From Novosphingobium sp. (lineage in GTDB: Bacteria; Pseudomonadota; Alphaproteobacteria; Sphingomonadales; Sphingomonadaceae): 40,212 nucleotides of DNA. The stretch covers positions 1 through 40,212 of the forward strand of contig JAQWKP010000293.1 in NCBI GenBank assembly GCA_029247785.1, given 5' to 3'. The translations under genes and the position numbers were made by a program. Within the stretch, counting starts at the first letter, position 1; each line of letters starts with the position of its first letter. This document shows positions 18,587 through 28,068 of this stretch, in pieces. The notes below the pieces were generated by a model. That model searched no databases, had not been told where the DNA came from, and saw only the letters and a list, made by a program, of their open reading frames with translations.

Positions 18587-20782
18587 TTAACCTTCCATCC
18601 AGTCGCGGAAGAAGCTGTCGCTAGCTTCGCGGAGGTCTGGGAGGGGGACGTTTAAGCCTCCCCCGCGGCACTCCTCTATGAGATGGCCACCGGTGCTGCC
18701 GATGCAGATCGCGTTAGGAACTTCAACGCCACGCGTTGCCGTGACCAGATAGCGGCCTTGGTCTTCACCAAAAGCCTCTTCGGTGGATGCAATCGGATCG
18801 AGAATTGCACCCAGTTCCTGATTCGCCAGCGCCATTTCAGCGACCGTTACCAGAATCCCACCGTCGCTCACGTCGTGAACCGCGTTGACCTTGCCTTCTT
18901 CGATGAGCCTACGGACAAGTTCGCCATTGGCGCGCTGCTTATCCAGATCGACAGGGGGAGTGGCACCGTCTTCGCGGGCAAGAATCTCGCGCAACCATAG
19001 CGATTGGCTAAGATGCGCCGCTCTTCCGCCGATCAGCCAAATGCCGTCCCCCTCGTTCTTGAACCCTATCGTCGCCATCTTGCTGTAGTCATCCAGCAAC
19101 CCAACCCCGCCAATCGCTGGCGTCGGCAGAATCGCGCTCCCACCACCCGTAGCCTTGCTTTCGTTATACAGGCTGACATTCCCGCTCACGATGGGGAAAT
19201 CCAGCGCGCGGCAGGCGTCGCCCATGCCTTCGAGGCAGCCGACAAATTGCGCCATGATCTCCGGGCGCTGCGGATTGCCGAAATTGAGGCAATTGGTCAC
19301 TGCGAGCGGTCTCGCGCCCACCGCGCAGAGGTTGCGATAGGCTTCGGCGATGGCTTGCTTGCCGCCTTCATAGGGATCAGCGTAGCAATAGCGCGGAGTG
19401 CAGTCGGTGGTTATGGCGAGCGCTTTGTTTGTGCCATGGACGCGCACCACTGCCGCATCGCCGCCGGGGATCGACAGCGTGTCGGCCATCACCTGGCTGT
19501 CATATTGCTCCCAGATCCAGCGCCTGCTGGCAAGATCGGGGCTGGCCATCAGCTTGAGCAAATCCGCGCCGATATCCGTGCTTTCGGGGATCTGCTCCAG
19601 CGGCTTGACCCTGGCCCAGGCCTTGTATTCTTCCCGGCTGAGATGCGGGCGATCATATTCGGGCGCATCGTCAGCGAGCGGGCCGAGCGGTATATCGCAG
19701 ACCACCTCACCGTCAAAATCCAGCACCATGTGGCCGGTATCGGTGACTTCGCCGATCACCGCGAAATCCAGCTCCCACTTGCTGAAGATCGCCTCGGCCA
19801 TGGTCTCCTTGCCGGGCTTGAGCACCATCAGCATGCGTTCCTGGCTCTCGCTCAACATCATCTCATAGGGCGTCATGCCTTCTTCGCGGCAGGGCACCAT
19901 GTTCATGTCGAGCCTGATGCCAACGCCGCCGTTGGAGGCCATTTCAACGCTCGACGAGGTCAGCCCCGCCGCGCCCATGTCCTGGATCGCAACAATCGAA
20001 TCGGTCGCCATCAGTTCGAGGCAGGCCTCGATCAGCAGCTTTTCGGTGAATGGATCGCCAACCTGCACGGTCGGGCGCTTTTCCTCGGTATCCTCGCTGA
20101 AATCGGTCGACGCCATGGTTGCACCATGGATACCGTCTCGCCCGGTCTTGGATCCGACATAGACAATCGGATTGCCCACACCGGTTGCCGCTGAATAGAA
20201 GATCCTGTCACTGTCGGCGACGCCCACCGTCATCGCATTGACTAGGATATTGCCATCATAGGCCGAGTGAAAATTGGTCTCGCCGCCCACGGTGGGAACG
20301 CCGACGCAATTGCCATAGCCGCCGATGCCCGCGACCACGCCTTGCACCAGATGCTTCATCTTCGGGTGATCGGGCCGACCGAAGCGCAGTGCATTCATAT
20401 TGGCGACGGGCCGCGCGCCCATAGTGAAAACGTCTCGCAGAATGCCGCCCACGCCCGTCGCTGCACCCTGATAGGGCTCGATGTAACTGGGGTGGTTGTG
20501 GCTCTCCATCTTGAAGATGCAGGCCTGATTGTCACCGATATCGATGATACCCGCGTTCTCGCCCGGACCGCAGATTACCCAGGGTGCCTCAGTCGGCAGC
20601 TTCTTGAGGTGCAGTTTGCTCGATTTGTAGGAGCAATGCTCCGACCACATCACCGAAAATATCCCGAGTTCGACGAGGTTCGGCTTGCGATTGAGCCGTC
20701 TTACGATGATTGAATATTCATCTTCGCTCAGGCCGTGGGCCTCGACGACATCTGGCGAGATGGCGGAAGTGGCGGTGCTCAT
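18587..20782 (-). CDS. purL: phosphoribosylformylglycinamidine synthase subunit PurL
   Basis: 731 residues, the small (PurS/PurQ-dependent) form. It makes FGAM from FGAR using ATP and ammonia delivered by PurQ. The N-terminal [14 protein letters not shown] is the conserved catalytic His region. [21 protein letters not shown] is the AIRS-like nucleotide site (Glu, His and Pro visible). A second AIRS half follows, with [33 protein letters not shown] and the HDVSDGGI segment. ATG 20782 gives the usual length. No other pur gene is adjacent. The gene is transcribed away from xseB. Long open frames on its other strand are coding shadows. Confidence 0.97.
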   Translation of the reverse strand: MSTATSAISPDVVEAHGLSEDEYSIIVRRLNRKPNLVELGIFSVMWSEHCSYKSSKLHLKKLPTEAPWVICGPGENAGIIDIGDNQACIFKMESHNHPSYIEPYQGAATGVGGILRDVFTMGARPVANMNALRFGRPDHPKMKHLVQGVVAGIGGYGNCVGVPTVGGETNFHSAYDGNILVNAMTVGVADSDRIFYSAATGVGNPIVYVGSKTGRDGIHGATMASTDFSEDTEEKRPTVQVGDPFTEKLLIEACLELMATDSIVAIQDMGAAGLTSSSVEMASNGGVGIRLDMNMVPCREEGMTPYEMMLSESQERMLMVLKPGKETMAEAIFSKWELDFAVIGEVTDTGHMVLDFDGEVVCDIPLGPLADDAPEYDRPHLSREEYKAWARVKPLEQIPESTDIGADLLKLMASPDLASRRWIWEQYDSQVMADTLSIPGGDAAVVRVHGTNKALAITTDCTPRYCYADPYEGGKQAIAEAYRNLCAVGARPLAVTNCLNFGNPQRPEIMAQFVGCLEGMGDACRALDFPIVSGNVSLYNESKATGGGSAILPTPAIGGVGLLDDYSKMATIGFKNEGDGIWLIGGRAAHLSQSLWLREILAREDGATPPVDLDKQRANGELVRRLIEEGKVNAVHDVSDGGILVTVAEMALANQELGAILDPIASTEEAFGEDQGRYLVTATRGVEVPNAICIGSTGGHLIEECRGGGLNVPLPDLREASDSFFRDWMEG

Positions 20783-20865
20783 GCGCGGCCCTTAGCCATG
20801 TCCTGCGCACAGCGCTAGCCACCCGAGCGCTTGACCCGTGGACATAGCGCCGTCATTGCTGGCGC

Positions 20866-21120
20866 ATGGCTGAAGACACCCCCGATATTTCCGCGATGAG
20901 CTTTGAAGATGCGTTGAAAGCGCTGGAGGATGTCGTGCGCCGGCTTGAAGGCGGAGAAGTGCCGCTCGATGATTCGATCTCGCTTTACGAACGCGGCGAG
21001 GTCTTGCGCAAGCATTGCCAGGCGAGGCTCGATGCTGCTCAGGCAAGGATCGAGCGAATCGTTACCGGCCCCGGAGGTGAAGCCACCGGCACGAAGCCGC
21101 TCGACGCGCCGGAGGGCTGA
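20866..21120 (+). CDS. xseB: exodeoxyribonuclease VII small subunit
   Basis: 84 residues. SFEDALKALEDVVRRLEGGEVPLDDSISLYERGEVLRKHC is the almost complete XseB domain, a helical hairpin that binds the large subunit XseA in single-strand DNA degradation. The C-terminal 20 residues are a low-complexity Gly/Pro tail. It is directly followed by ispA, whose GTG lies 2 bp after the xseB stop. This xseB-ispA order is common in proteobacteria. Confidence 0.95.
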   Translation: MAEDTPDISAMSFEDALKALEDVVRRLEGGEVPLDDSISLYERGEVLRKHCQARLDAAQARIERIVTGPGGEATGTKPLDAPEG

Positions 21121-21122
21121 CA

Positions 21123-22031
21123 GTGGCGCAAGCCGGTGTCAGCAATTCGCTGCTTGCCGAGGCGCTGGCCAGCATCGCTCGCGGCATCGATTCGGTTTTT
21201 GACAGCCTCATGCCAGTGCCGGAGGACGCACGGTCTGGCTTGGTCTCGGCGATGCGCTATGCGGCGATCGGCAATGGCAAGCGGATCCGGCCGCTGTTAC
21301 TGACCGCGACGGCGGGGATCTATGGCGTAGATCGCGATTCCGCACTGCGAGCAGGCGCTGCGATTGAAGCGATTCACGTTTACTCGCTCATTCATGACGA
21401 CCTGCCCTGCATGGACGATGACGATTTGCGCCATGGCAAGCCGACCGTGCATCGCGCCTTTGACGAGGCTACGGCCGTGCTCGCGGGCGATTCGCTGCTC
21501 GCCTTCGCTTTCGAGGTGCTTTCGGACCCCGCAACCTGCACCGATCCCTACGCGCGCATCGAGCTGGTGCGGGCGCTAGGTCAGGCCAGCGGTTCCCAGG
21601 GGATGGCGGGCGGACAGATGATGGACCTCGCCGCCGAAACCAGTGAGTTCGACCTTCAGACAGTCACTCGCCTTCAGCAGCTCAAGACCGGTGCCTTGCT
21701 GGGTGCTGCGGTTGAGATGGGAGCGATCCTTGGCCACGTGGCGCCAGAAGGCCGCACCCACCTTCACGGCTATGCAAGGGACATTGGCCTCGCTTTCCAG
21801 ATCGCCGACGACCTGCTCGATCATGAAGGCGACGAGGCTCTTGCGGGCAAAGCGCTTGGTAAAGACGCGGCAGCTGGCAAGCAGACATTCGTTTCGCTGC
21901 TCGGCCCGGATCGCGCCCGTGCGCAGGCGCAAATGCTGGTTGATCAGGCAATCACCCATCTCTCACAGCACGGCGAAGAAGCCGATTTGCTTCGGGCGAT
22001 TGCCCGCTACATTATTGAAAGGGACCATTGA
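21123..22031 (+). CDS. ispA: farnesyl diphosphate synthase (short-chain polyprenyl synthase)
   Basis: 302 residues. It condenses isopentenyl diphosphate with allylic diphosphates to farnesyl diphosphate, feeding ubiquinone, hopanoids, carotenoids and undecaprenyl carriers. The first aspartate-rich motif DDLPCMDDDD (92-101) has the two-residue insertion typical of bacterial FPP synthases. GKRIRPLL binds IPP. KTGALLGAAVEMGA and the second motif FQIADDLLD are present. It starts with GTG 2 bp after xseB. Its stop overlaps the coaD start. The usual downstream dxs is not here; coaD follows instead. Confidence 0.95.
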   Translation: MAQAGVSNSLLAEALASIARGIDSVFDSLMPVPEDARSGLVSAMRYAAIGNGKRIRPLLLTATAGIYGVDRDSALRAGAAIEAIHVYSLIHDDLPCMDDDDLRHGKPTVHRAFDEATAVLAGDSLLAFAFEVLSDPATCTDPYARIELVRALGQASGSQGMAGGQMMDLAAETSEFDLQTVTRLQQLKTGALLGAAVEMGAILGHVAPEGRTHLHGYARDIGLAFQIADDLLDHEGDEALAGKALGKDAAAGKQTFVSLLGPDRARAQAQMLVDQAITHLSQHGEEADLLRAIARYIIERDH

Positions 22032-22555
22032 TGGCAGCTTCGGGGAAACAACGCATCGGCGTCTATCCGGGCACATTCGATCCGATCACTCTGGGCCATG
22101 CCGACATTATCCGGCGCGGTGCCAAGCTGGTAGACCGGCTTATTATCGGCGTGACGACCAATCCGTCGAAAAACCCGATGTTCACACCGGATGAACGCAT
22201 GGCCATGGTCAGGCGCGAAGTCACAGAGTTGGGCCTGAACAATGTCGAGGTAGTCGGTTTCAATGCATTGCTGATGAAATGGGCGGATAGTCAGAATGCC
22301 AGTGTGGTCATTCGCGGCCTGCGTGCTGTCGCCGATTTTGAATATGAGTACCAGATGGCTGGCATGAACCAGCAGATCAATGCCGATGTCGAAACCGTCT
22401 TTTTGATGGCAGACGTTGGCTTGCAGCCCATTGCATCGAAACTGGTCAAGGAAATTGCCCTGTTCGGCGGGGAGATCGCCAGCTTTGTAAGCCCGGCTGT
22501 TCGCGACGATGTAGTGCAGCGGGTCGAGAAAATCGGTCGGCTTGGCGATTTCTGA
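22031..22555 (+). CDS. coaD: phosphopantetheine adenylyltransferase
   Basis: 174 residues. It adenylates 4'-phosphopantetheine to dephospho-CoA, the penultimate step of CoA synthesis. The nucleotidyltransferase motif is YPGTFDPITLGHADII (T-x-G-H at 20-23). VIRGLRAVADFEYEYQMAGMN and SSSLVKEIA-type SKLVKEIALFGG complete the CoaD signature. ATG at 22031 shares its A with the ispA stop. A TTG one codon earlier is possible but unnecessary. Confidence 0.96.
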   Translation: MAASGKQRIGVYPGTFDPITLGHADIIRRGAKLVDRLIIGVTTNPSKNPMFTPDERMAMVRREVTELGLNNVEVVGFNALLMKWADSQNASVVIRGLRAVADFEYEYQMAGMNQQINADVETVFLMADVGLQPIASKLVKEIALFGGEIASFVSPAVRDDVVQRVEKIGRLGDF

Positions 22556-22671
22556 CGGGCAAGAATCGCTGCTGTTCATTGCAACGACAGTGGGTGGGCG
22601 CTATCGGGGCGTCGCAATTGGCTAGTTAGCGTCCACGGGGAGGCTGGCGGTCCCAAGTCTGAGAGACGCAG

Positions 22672-23355
22672 ATGAAATTTCGCTTGTTTTCTTCCATGAT
22701 CCTCGGCCTCGCGCTTGTGGCCTCCCCTGCTCATGCCAAGGATAAGGCCGATGACGCGGCAGAGCCTGCCAAGCCAGCCTTGTCTACGGCGGTTGATGGC
22801 GATCCAACGCATGATAGCGACAACGTGCTTCTGCTTGATCTGTCGAGCGGCGGACGGGTTTCGGTTCGGTTGATGCCGCAGTGGGCTCCCAGCCATGTTG
22901 AGCGGATCAAGACGCTGGCCCGGCAAGGGTTTTACGACGGCCTGGTTTTTCACCGGGTGATCGACGGTTTCATGGCTCAGACCGGGGACCCGACCGGAAC
23001 GGGTGGAGGCGGCTCCCAGCTTCCCAATCTGGAAGCGGAATTCAATTCGGTGCCACATATGCGCGGTATCATGTCGATGGCGCGCACGGAGGAAGAGAAT
23101 AGCGCCAACAGCCAGTTCTTCATCGTGTTTTATCCGCGGTTCGCACTCGACAAGAAGTATACCGTTTTCGGTCGGGTGATCGGCGGCATGAGCGTCGTCG
23201 ATGCGATCCAGCGCGGCGAGCCGCCTGAGAGCCCTACCAAGATTTTGCAGGCTTCGCTGGCAACGGATGGCAGGGGACCGCCGGCTCCTGCTCCGGTGGC
23301 AGTTGAGGATGCGAGTATTTCCATCGCGGACCTCAATTCGTCGCAGTCTGACTGA
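22672..23355 (+). CDS. exported cyclophilin-type peptidylprolyl isomerase
   Basis: 227 residues. The signal peptide is MKFRLFSSMILGLALVASPAHA (cleavage probably after residue 22), followed by a short charged linker. The cyclophilin domain includes FYDGLVFHRVIDGFMAQTGD, MRGIMSMAR and NSANSQFFI, with the catalytic Arg in FHRVI and the Phe and Gln residues of the active site present. It should isomerise Xaa-Pro bonds during folding in the periplasm. A C-terminal Pro/Ala-rich tail extends beyond the fold. It lies between coaD and queA on the same strand, a usual order in this order of bacteria. Confidence 0.93.
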   Translation: MKFRLFSSMILGLALVASPAHAKDKADDAAEPAKPALSTAVDGDPTHDSDNVLLLDLSSGGRVSVRLMPQWAPSHVERIKTLARQGFYDGLVFHRVIDGFMAQTGDPTGTGGGGSQLPNLEAEFNSVPHMRGIMSMARTEEENSANSQFFIVFYPRFALDKKYTVFGRVIGGMSVVDAIQRGEPPESPTKILQASLATDGRGPPAPAPVAVEDASISIADLNSSQSD

Positions 23356-23396
23356 ACGGTTTCGCGAAGGGCGCGGTGATTCGCTAAAGGTTGCGG

Positions 23397-24428
23397 ATGC
23401 GCGTTGACCAATTCGATTTTGAGCTCCCTGCTGAGTGCATCGCGTTGCGCCCGGTGCGTCCGCGCGATTCGGCCCGAATGTTGCTGGTCGCGGCCGACAG
23501 CGGGATTGCCGATCATACGGTAAGCGGCTTGCCAGCTCTGTTGAGGGCTGGCGATGTGTTGGTGTTTAACGACACGCGAGTGATTCCCGCGCAGCTGGAA
23601 GGACGGCGCGGTCAGGCGCGGATCGGCGCGACATTGCACAAGCGCATCGATTTGCGCCGCTGGCAGGCTTTCATCCGCAATGCCAAGCGACTGAAGCAGG
23701 GCGATATCATTGAATTTTCCGCGGGCGTGAATGCCACGGCCGAGCAGGGCGGGGATGACGGCAGCTGGACTTTGTGCTTCGCTGGCGAGGAGCCGGTCGA
23801 AGGGCTGCTGGAACGGGCTGGGCGGATGCCGCTACCACCCTATATCGCGGGCAAACGCGAAGTGGATGAGGCTGACCGCAGCGATTATCAGACGATGTTC
23901 GCGCGCGAGGATGGTGCGGTCGCTGCGCCCACCGCGTCGCTTCATTTTACGCCAGACCTGCTGGCGGCGCTGGACGCGGCGGGCGTCTTGCGAGAGACGC
24001 TGACGCTCCATGTCGGTGCAGGGACATTCCTGCCGGTCAAAGCCGAAGACACTCAGGACCATCGCATGCATGCCGAATGGGGGCGGGTCGATGCCGGAAC
24101 TGCAGCACGGTTGAACGCGGCGCGCGCTGCCGGTGGCCGGATTATAGCGGCTGGCACCACTTCTCTGCGGCTATTGGAAAGCGCGGTCGGTGAGGACGGG
24201 ATGATCCAACCCTTTGAGGGCGATACCGCAATCTTCATCACGCCTGGCTACCGCTTCAAGGCGATCGACGGGTTGATGACCAACTTCCATTTGCCGCGAT
24301 CAACCCTGTTCATGCTGGTCAGCGCGTTGATGGGGCTTGAGAAGATGCAGGCGGCTTATGCCCATGCGATCGGCGAGGGCTATCGCTTCTACTCTTACGG
24401 TGATTCGAGCTTGTTGCTACCGGCGTAG
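23397..24428 (+). CDS. queA: S-adenosylmethionine:tRNA ribosyltransferase-isomerase
   Basis: 343 residues. It transfers and isomerises the ribose of SAM onto 7-aminomethyl-7-deazaguanine in tRNA to give epoxyqueuosine. [16 protein letters not shown] at the N-terminus, then [41 protein letters not shown] sequence (only its ends are given here), [10 protein letters not shown], and [15 protein letters not shown] near the C-terminus are all family hallmarks. ATG 23397 follows AAAGG at a good distance. Its usual partner tgt is found 2.5 kb further on in the same direction, separated by three minus-strand genes. Confidence 0.96.
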   Translation: MRVDQFDFELPAECIALRPVRPRDSARMLLVAADSGIADHTVSGLPALLRAGDVLVFNDTRVIPAQLEGRRGQARIGATLHKRIDLRRWQAFIRNAKRLKQGDIIEFSAGVNATAEQGGDDGSWTLCFAGEEPVEGLLERAGRMPLPPYIAGKREVDEADRSDYQTMFAREDGAVAAPTASLHFTPDLLAALDAAGVLRETLTLHVGAGTFLPVKAEDTQDHRMHAEWGRVDAGTAARLNAARAAGGRIIAAGTTSLRLLESAVGEDGMIQPFEGDTAIFITPGYRFKAIDGLMTNFHLPRSTLFMLVSALMGLEKMQAAYAHAIGEGYRFYSYGDSSLLLPA

Positions 24429-24485
24429 TTTCGGCGACCTGCCCGTAACCCCCGAATGATTACGCTATGATCGGCGAATACAGGG

Positions 24486-24935
24486 TCAGCCGATCTTGCT
24501 CATAGGCCGAGCATAGAGGGCGCTGGCATCGAATAGCGCGATCAGTTCGCCTCGTAATTCCTTCCAGACCGCCAGTTCCTCGCTTCTTTCCGGTGGGATC
24601 GTGGCCACAATCGTTTCGCACACCGCAATGATCAGTTCCGAAAAGTGGCGGGGTTCGATGTGCAAGGTTTCGATATGGTGGGGAACGGTGCTGAGCAGGA
24701 TTATCTCAATCTCGCCCGGACTGTCGAACCATTCCATCAGGCAATAGAGCGCCTGTTCGACCATCTGACCCTCCAGTGGATGGCTGTCTCCGGGGAAATG
24801 ATGGTCGAAGTCGGCCTTGGCTTCCGGGCAGCGCCGATAATAGGTCTCATAGACATGGGGTGTGATGTCGCCGAGCTGCTCGGCAGCCCGTTCGAGGCTG
24901 GCTTCTAGCGCTGCCTTCTTTGCCACGAAATCCAT
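24486..24935 (-). CDS. globin-like protein
   Basis: 149 residues, all helical. The pattern fits a single-domain globin: an A-B region with HVYETYYRRCPEAKADF (compare FYxNLFxxxPE in bacterial hemoglobins), an F-helix region with VPHHIETLHIEPRHFSELI (compare KHxxxGVxxxHYxxVG), and a C-terminal WKELRGELIALFDASALY for the H helix. His86 or His87 would be the proximal heme ligand. Heme binding is inferred only. It is directly downstream of a cytochrome P450 gene on the same strand with a 77-bp gap, so it may supply oxygen, scavenge NO or sense redox state for it. The match is by fold pattern, and the protein could be a non-heme relative. Confidence 0.6.
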   Translation of the reverse strand: MDFVAKKAALEASLERAAEQLGDITPHVYETYYRRCPEAKADFDHHFPGDSHPLEGQMVEQALYCLMEWFDSPGEIEIILLSTVPHHIETLHIEPRHFSELIIAVCETIVATIPPERSEELAVWKELRGELIALFDASALYARPMSKIG

Positions 24936-25012
24936 CGCCTGCTCTCGTCCAGCCGGTATAACTGGCTCTTGCCTAGGGGAGCGCTCCCAACAGACCCTTG
25001 ATGCCGGTCAAT

Positions 25013-26293
25013 TCAGACCTTGTCCCATTCGACATGCAGCCCCTGCAATCCGTGCAAAAGGTATGTCGGCTCATATGAATAGCTCCGGTCGTCCGGCGGC
25101 CCGTGATGGGCCTCCGAAATTCGAATGTCAGTCGTGTTGGCAAGAAACCGTTCCAGCGCAACGCGCACTTCCATGCGGGCGAGCGGCGCGCCGATGCAGG
25201 CATGGGAGCCTCGGCTGAATGAGACATGGTCGCGCACCGTCGATCGATCGTAATCGAAGCTGTCGGGATCGGCGAAATGGTCTGGATCACGATTGACCCC
25301 GCCCGTGCAAACCGTGACCGTCGCACCCTTGGGAACACTTACTCCGCCGACTTCCACGTCTCTCAGTGCCAGGCGTGACAGCGTTTTTACAGGTGGTTCG
25401 AAGCGCAGCACTTCCTCAACGAATGCGGGAATGCGATCGGGCTCGCTCCGCAGCTTTGTCTGTACTTCGGGAAAATCACCGAGCACGCGAAATGAAAAGG
25501 CGACCAGCCGTGCAGACGTGTCCTGACCGGCGCCAAACAGGAAACAGGCGAGACAGGCCTTGCGGGTGAGGCCCGGATCGGTCCCGTCTCGCAGGGTCGC
25601 CTGGGCCAATTCGGTCAGCATATCGTCCTTGGGCTCGCGCAATCGCTGCTCAAGGTAGCGATGGAATCGATCATGCAGGTGGACCAGCGGATCAGGGCCA
25701 ACCTTGAAGCCCTGGTCGCCGTCCATCTGTGTAGGGTCAGGGCCCATCGCCACCAGCAGCGATTGGCGGTCTTCCTCTGGAACGCCAAGCAGGTCGGCGA
25801 TTACCAGGGTCGATAGCGCATGGGCGAAATCCTCGGTGATCTCGCAGGCACCCCGGTCGATGATGCTGTCTACAAGCTGTTCGACAAGTCCGTGGACGTA
25901 ATCCTCATTGGCCTTGAGTCGTTTGTGCGTGAGCAATTGGCTCATCATCGCCCTATGCGCTGCATGCTCTTCGCCGTCATAGGTGGCGAGGTGATCGGTC
26001 CATGGCATCTCGCTGCGGTGTTCGGCGATCTGCGCGCGGATATCCCCAGAGGGTGTGAAGGGCAGCGGCGGAAGCGGTCCGGTTACTGCAATGGAAGATG
26101 AAAAGGCGTCTGCCTGCTGCTGGAAGACGTCCATGGCCGCTGCCATGCCAGTTACCATATAGACGTCGTGGAAGGGCTCACGAAGCACCGGGCATTTGCT
26201 GCGCAGCCCACCGAGATAACCGGGCAGGTTCTGCGTCACTTCTACATCGGCAAAGAAATCGATTTCGCCCGGCTTGGCCGTGGTCTCACTCAT
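25013..26293 (-). CDS. cytochrome P450 monooxygenase
   Basis: 426 residues, a soluble bacterial class I P450. The I-helix oxygen-binding motif is FGAGQDTS (253-260), with Gln where Gly/Glu is common. The K-helix ExxR is EEVLR (E294, R297). The heme loop is FSRGSHACIG with the thiolate Cys366. AGAGGAG-type ribosome binding site upstream of the ATG. It must receive electrons from a ferredoxin and reductase, but neither is encoded in the window. Family relatives hydroxylate terpenoids, steroids or alkyl chains; the substrate here is unknown. It lies between queA and tgt on the opposite strand. Confidence 0.95.
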   Translation of the reverse strand: MSETTAKPGEIDFFADVEVTQNLPGYLGGLRSKCPVLREPFHDVYMVTGMAAAMDVFQQQADAFSSSIAVTGPLPPLPFTPSGDIRAQIAEHRSEMPWTDHLATYDGEEHAAHRAMMSQLLTHKRLKANEDYVHGLVEQLVDSIIDRGACEITEDFAHALSTLVIADLLGVPEEDRQSLLVAMGPDPTQMDGDQGFKVGPDPLVHLHDRFHRYLEQRLREPKDDMLTELAQATLRDGTDPGLTRKACLACFLFGAGQDTSARLVAFSFRVLGDFPEVQTKLRSEPDRIPAFVEEVLRFEPPVKTLSRLALRDVEVGGVSVPKGATVTVCTGGVNRDPDHFADPDSFDYDRSTVRDHVSFSRGSHACIGAPLARMEVRVALERFLANTTDIRISEAHHGPPDDRSYSYEPTYLLHGLQGLHVEWDKV

Positions 26294-26397
26294 GCTGGCA
26301 GCTCCTCTTCCCTTCCGGCCAGGATAGGGCCGCGCTCGGAAATCTCAGTATATTGCCAGCTTTAAATGGAAATCCAGCCTTGATTGAGAAGCGTAGT

Positions 26398-26430
26398 GGG
26401 ACGGTCGCTAAAAAAGCCAGCGACCGTCCC
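26398..26430 (-). terminator. strong hairpin terminator after the DUF2282-type gene
   Basis: GGGACGGTCGCT (26398-26409) and AGCGACCGTCCC (26419-26430) form a perfect 12-bp stem. On the minus strand the 9-base loop is GGCTTTTTT. There is no U tract after the stem. It lies 9 bp downstream of the DUF2282-type gene and separates it from the P450 gene. Confidence 0.6.
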
Positions 26431-26439
26431 GATATAGCG

Positions 26440-26802
26440 TCAGGCAGAAAGGTCGCGATCGAGTTCGACGAGCGAGCCCTTGCGATCATCGGGAAGGGCA
26501 AAGTCGCCCTCTTCTGCGCCAAATTTTGCACAGTCGCCCTCAGTCACATATTTCCAGGCATTCCCCTGGTAATCGACTGTCGAGGTGCCGGCGCAGCTTG
26601 TGCCAGGACCCGCAGCGCAATCATTCTTACCGGCGAGTGAGATACCGAAGCATTTCTCCTTGGCGTCGGTTTCGGCTGCGGCCATTTCGCCGCCAGCCGC
26701 TGCGCCTTCGGCAGGTGCGGCGGCATCATTGCCGCCCGATCCGCAAGCTGCGAGACTGGCTGCGCCGATCAGCGCGGTTGCAAGTGCATATGTATTCTTC
26801 AT
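26440..26802 (-). CDS. DUF2282 (bufferin-like) lipoprotein
   Basis: 120 residues. The signal peptide ends in a lipobox LAAC (Cys20), then comes a Gly/Ala-rich linker and a domain with [35 protein letters not shown] and GDCAKF. These four cysteines (51, 62, 70, 91) and the KNDC / CAGTS pattern are those of DUF2282 proteins. That family includes the BufA1 precursors of bufferins, copper-binding peptides modified by a DUF692 enzyme. No DUF692 or DUF2063 partner gene is in the window, and the lipobox and acidic tail are unusual. ATG 26802 follows GGAG; an ATG 12 bp earlier is possible. It probably ends in the inner leaflet of the outer membrane. Confidence 0.8.
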   Translation of the reverse strand: MKNTYALATALIGAASLAACGSGGNDAAAPAEGAAAGGEMAAAETDAKEKCFGISLAGKNDCAAGPGTSCAGTSTVDYQGNAWKYVTEGDCAKFGAEEGDFALPDDRKGSLVELDRDLSA

Positions 26803-26928
26803 CCCAAGCTCCATGATGGACTGTTTACCCCGGGAGACACAGTGGCCTCCCGCATGACTATTCGCATGCCGCCCTGCGATGGTTACGGCGCTGGCGCTCG
26901 CGCCCGTGAAACGCTAGCGGGCTGGATC

Positions 26929-28056
26929 ATGGCTGAGCGTTTCCAGTTCGATATCCACGCGTCCGACGGCTTGGCGCGGTCTGGCCTGATCCGGATGCGG
27001 CGAGGGGAGATTCGCACGCCGGCCTTCATGCCAGTGGGAACGGCGGCAACCGTCAAGGCGATGAAGCCGGAATCCGTACGGGCGACGGGCGCCGATATCA
27101 TTCTCGGCAATACCTATCATCTGATGCTGCGGCCCGGGGCAGAACGGGTCGCGAAACTGGGCGGGCTGCACCGCTTCATGAACTGGCAGCGTCCGATCCT
27201 CACCGATAGCGGTGGATATCAGGTGATGAGCTTGTCGGACCTCAGAAAGATTACCGAGGAAGGCGTGACTTTCGCCAGCCATCTTGACGGCTCGCGCCAT
27301 TTGCTGAGCCCGGAACGCTCGACGGAAATCCAGCGGCTGTTGGGTTCCGACATTGTCATGGCGTTCGATGAATGCCCGAAGCTCGACCAGCCGCGTGAGG
27401 AAATCGAACGCTCGATGGAAATGAGCATGCGCTGGGCGAAGCGCAGTAGGGAGGCTTTCGATGCCGGGGGTGAGCATGCCACCGCTGCGGCGCTATTCGG
27501 GATCCAGCAAGGCGCCCTCGACGAGCAGTTACGAATGCAATCCGCCCAGGCGCTGACCGAAATCGGCTTTGACGGCTATGCGATCGGCGGATTGGCGGTG
27601 GGGGAGGGGCAGGAGGCCATGTTCGCGACGCTCGATTTCGCGAGCGGCCAACTTCCTGAGACCGCACCGCGTTACCTGATGGGGGTCGGCAAACCGGACG
27701 ATCTGGTTGGCGCGGTTGAGCGCGGTGTCGACATGTTCGACTGCGTGTTGCCGACTCGTTCAGGCCGCAATGGTCAGGCTTTTACTTGGAGCGGGCCGCT
27801 GAACCTCAAGAATGCGCGCCACGCCGAGGATACCGTGCCGCTCGACGAGCGCTGCCCATGTCCGGCTTGCGCCGATTACAGCCGGGCCTATCTCCACCAT
27901 CTCGTCAAATCAGGCGAAATACTTGGTGGCATGCTGCTGACCGAGCATAATCTGACATTTTATCAGGCCCTGATGCAGGCGATGCGCGATGCGATAGGTG
28001 AAGGGCAATTCGCCAGTTTTTCGGCGGATTTTCGGCGGGACTACCTGAAATCCTGA
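26929..28056 (+). CDS. tgt: queuine tRNA-ribosyltransferase
   Basis: 375 residues. It exchanges guanine-34 for preQ1 in tRNAs with GUN anticodons. The barrel has [49 protein letters not shown] and the loop [10 protein letters not shown]. The zinc site is [16 protein letters not shown] near the C-terminus. The start at 26929 is chosen because [11 protein letters not shown] begins the usual Tgt N-terminus; further upstream in-frame ATGs extend into low-complexity sequence over the divergent lipoprotein's promoter region. It would normally follow queA directly. Confidence 0.96.
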   Translation: MAERFQFDIHASDGLARSGLIRMRRGEIRTPAFMPVGTAATVKAMKPESVRATGADIILGNTYHLMLRPGAERVAKLGGLHRFMNWQRPILTDSGGYQVMSLSDLRKITEEGVTFASHLDGSRHLLSPERSTEIQRLLGSDIVMAFDECPKLDQPREEIERSMEMSMRWAKRSREAFDAGGEHATAAALFGIQQGALDEQLRMQSAQALTEIGFDGYAIGGLAVGEGQEAMFATLDFASGQLPETAPRYLMGVGKPDDLVGAVERGVDMFDCVLPTRSGRNGQAFTWSGPLNLKNARHAEDTVPLDERCPCPACADYSRAYLHHLVKSGEILGGMLLTEHNLTFYQALMQAMRDAIGEGQFASFSADFRRDYLKS

Positions 28057-28068
28057 TCCGACCAGCGC

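Noticed and set aside
19004..20194. 396-codon open frame antisense to purL
   Set aside because: It lies wholly inside the confidently identified purL gene, has no ribosome binding site or recognisable domain, and long antisense frames are expected in GC-rich coding DNA.
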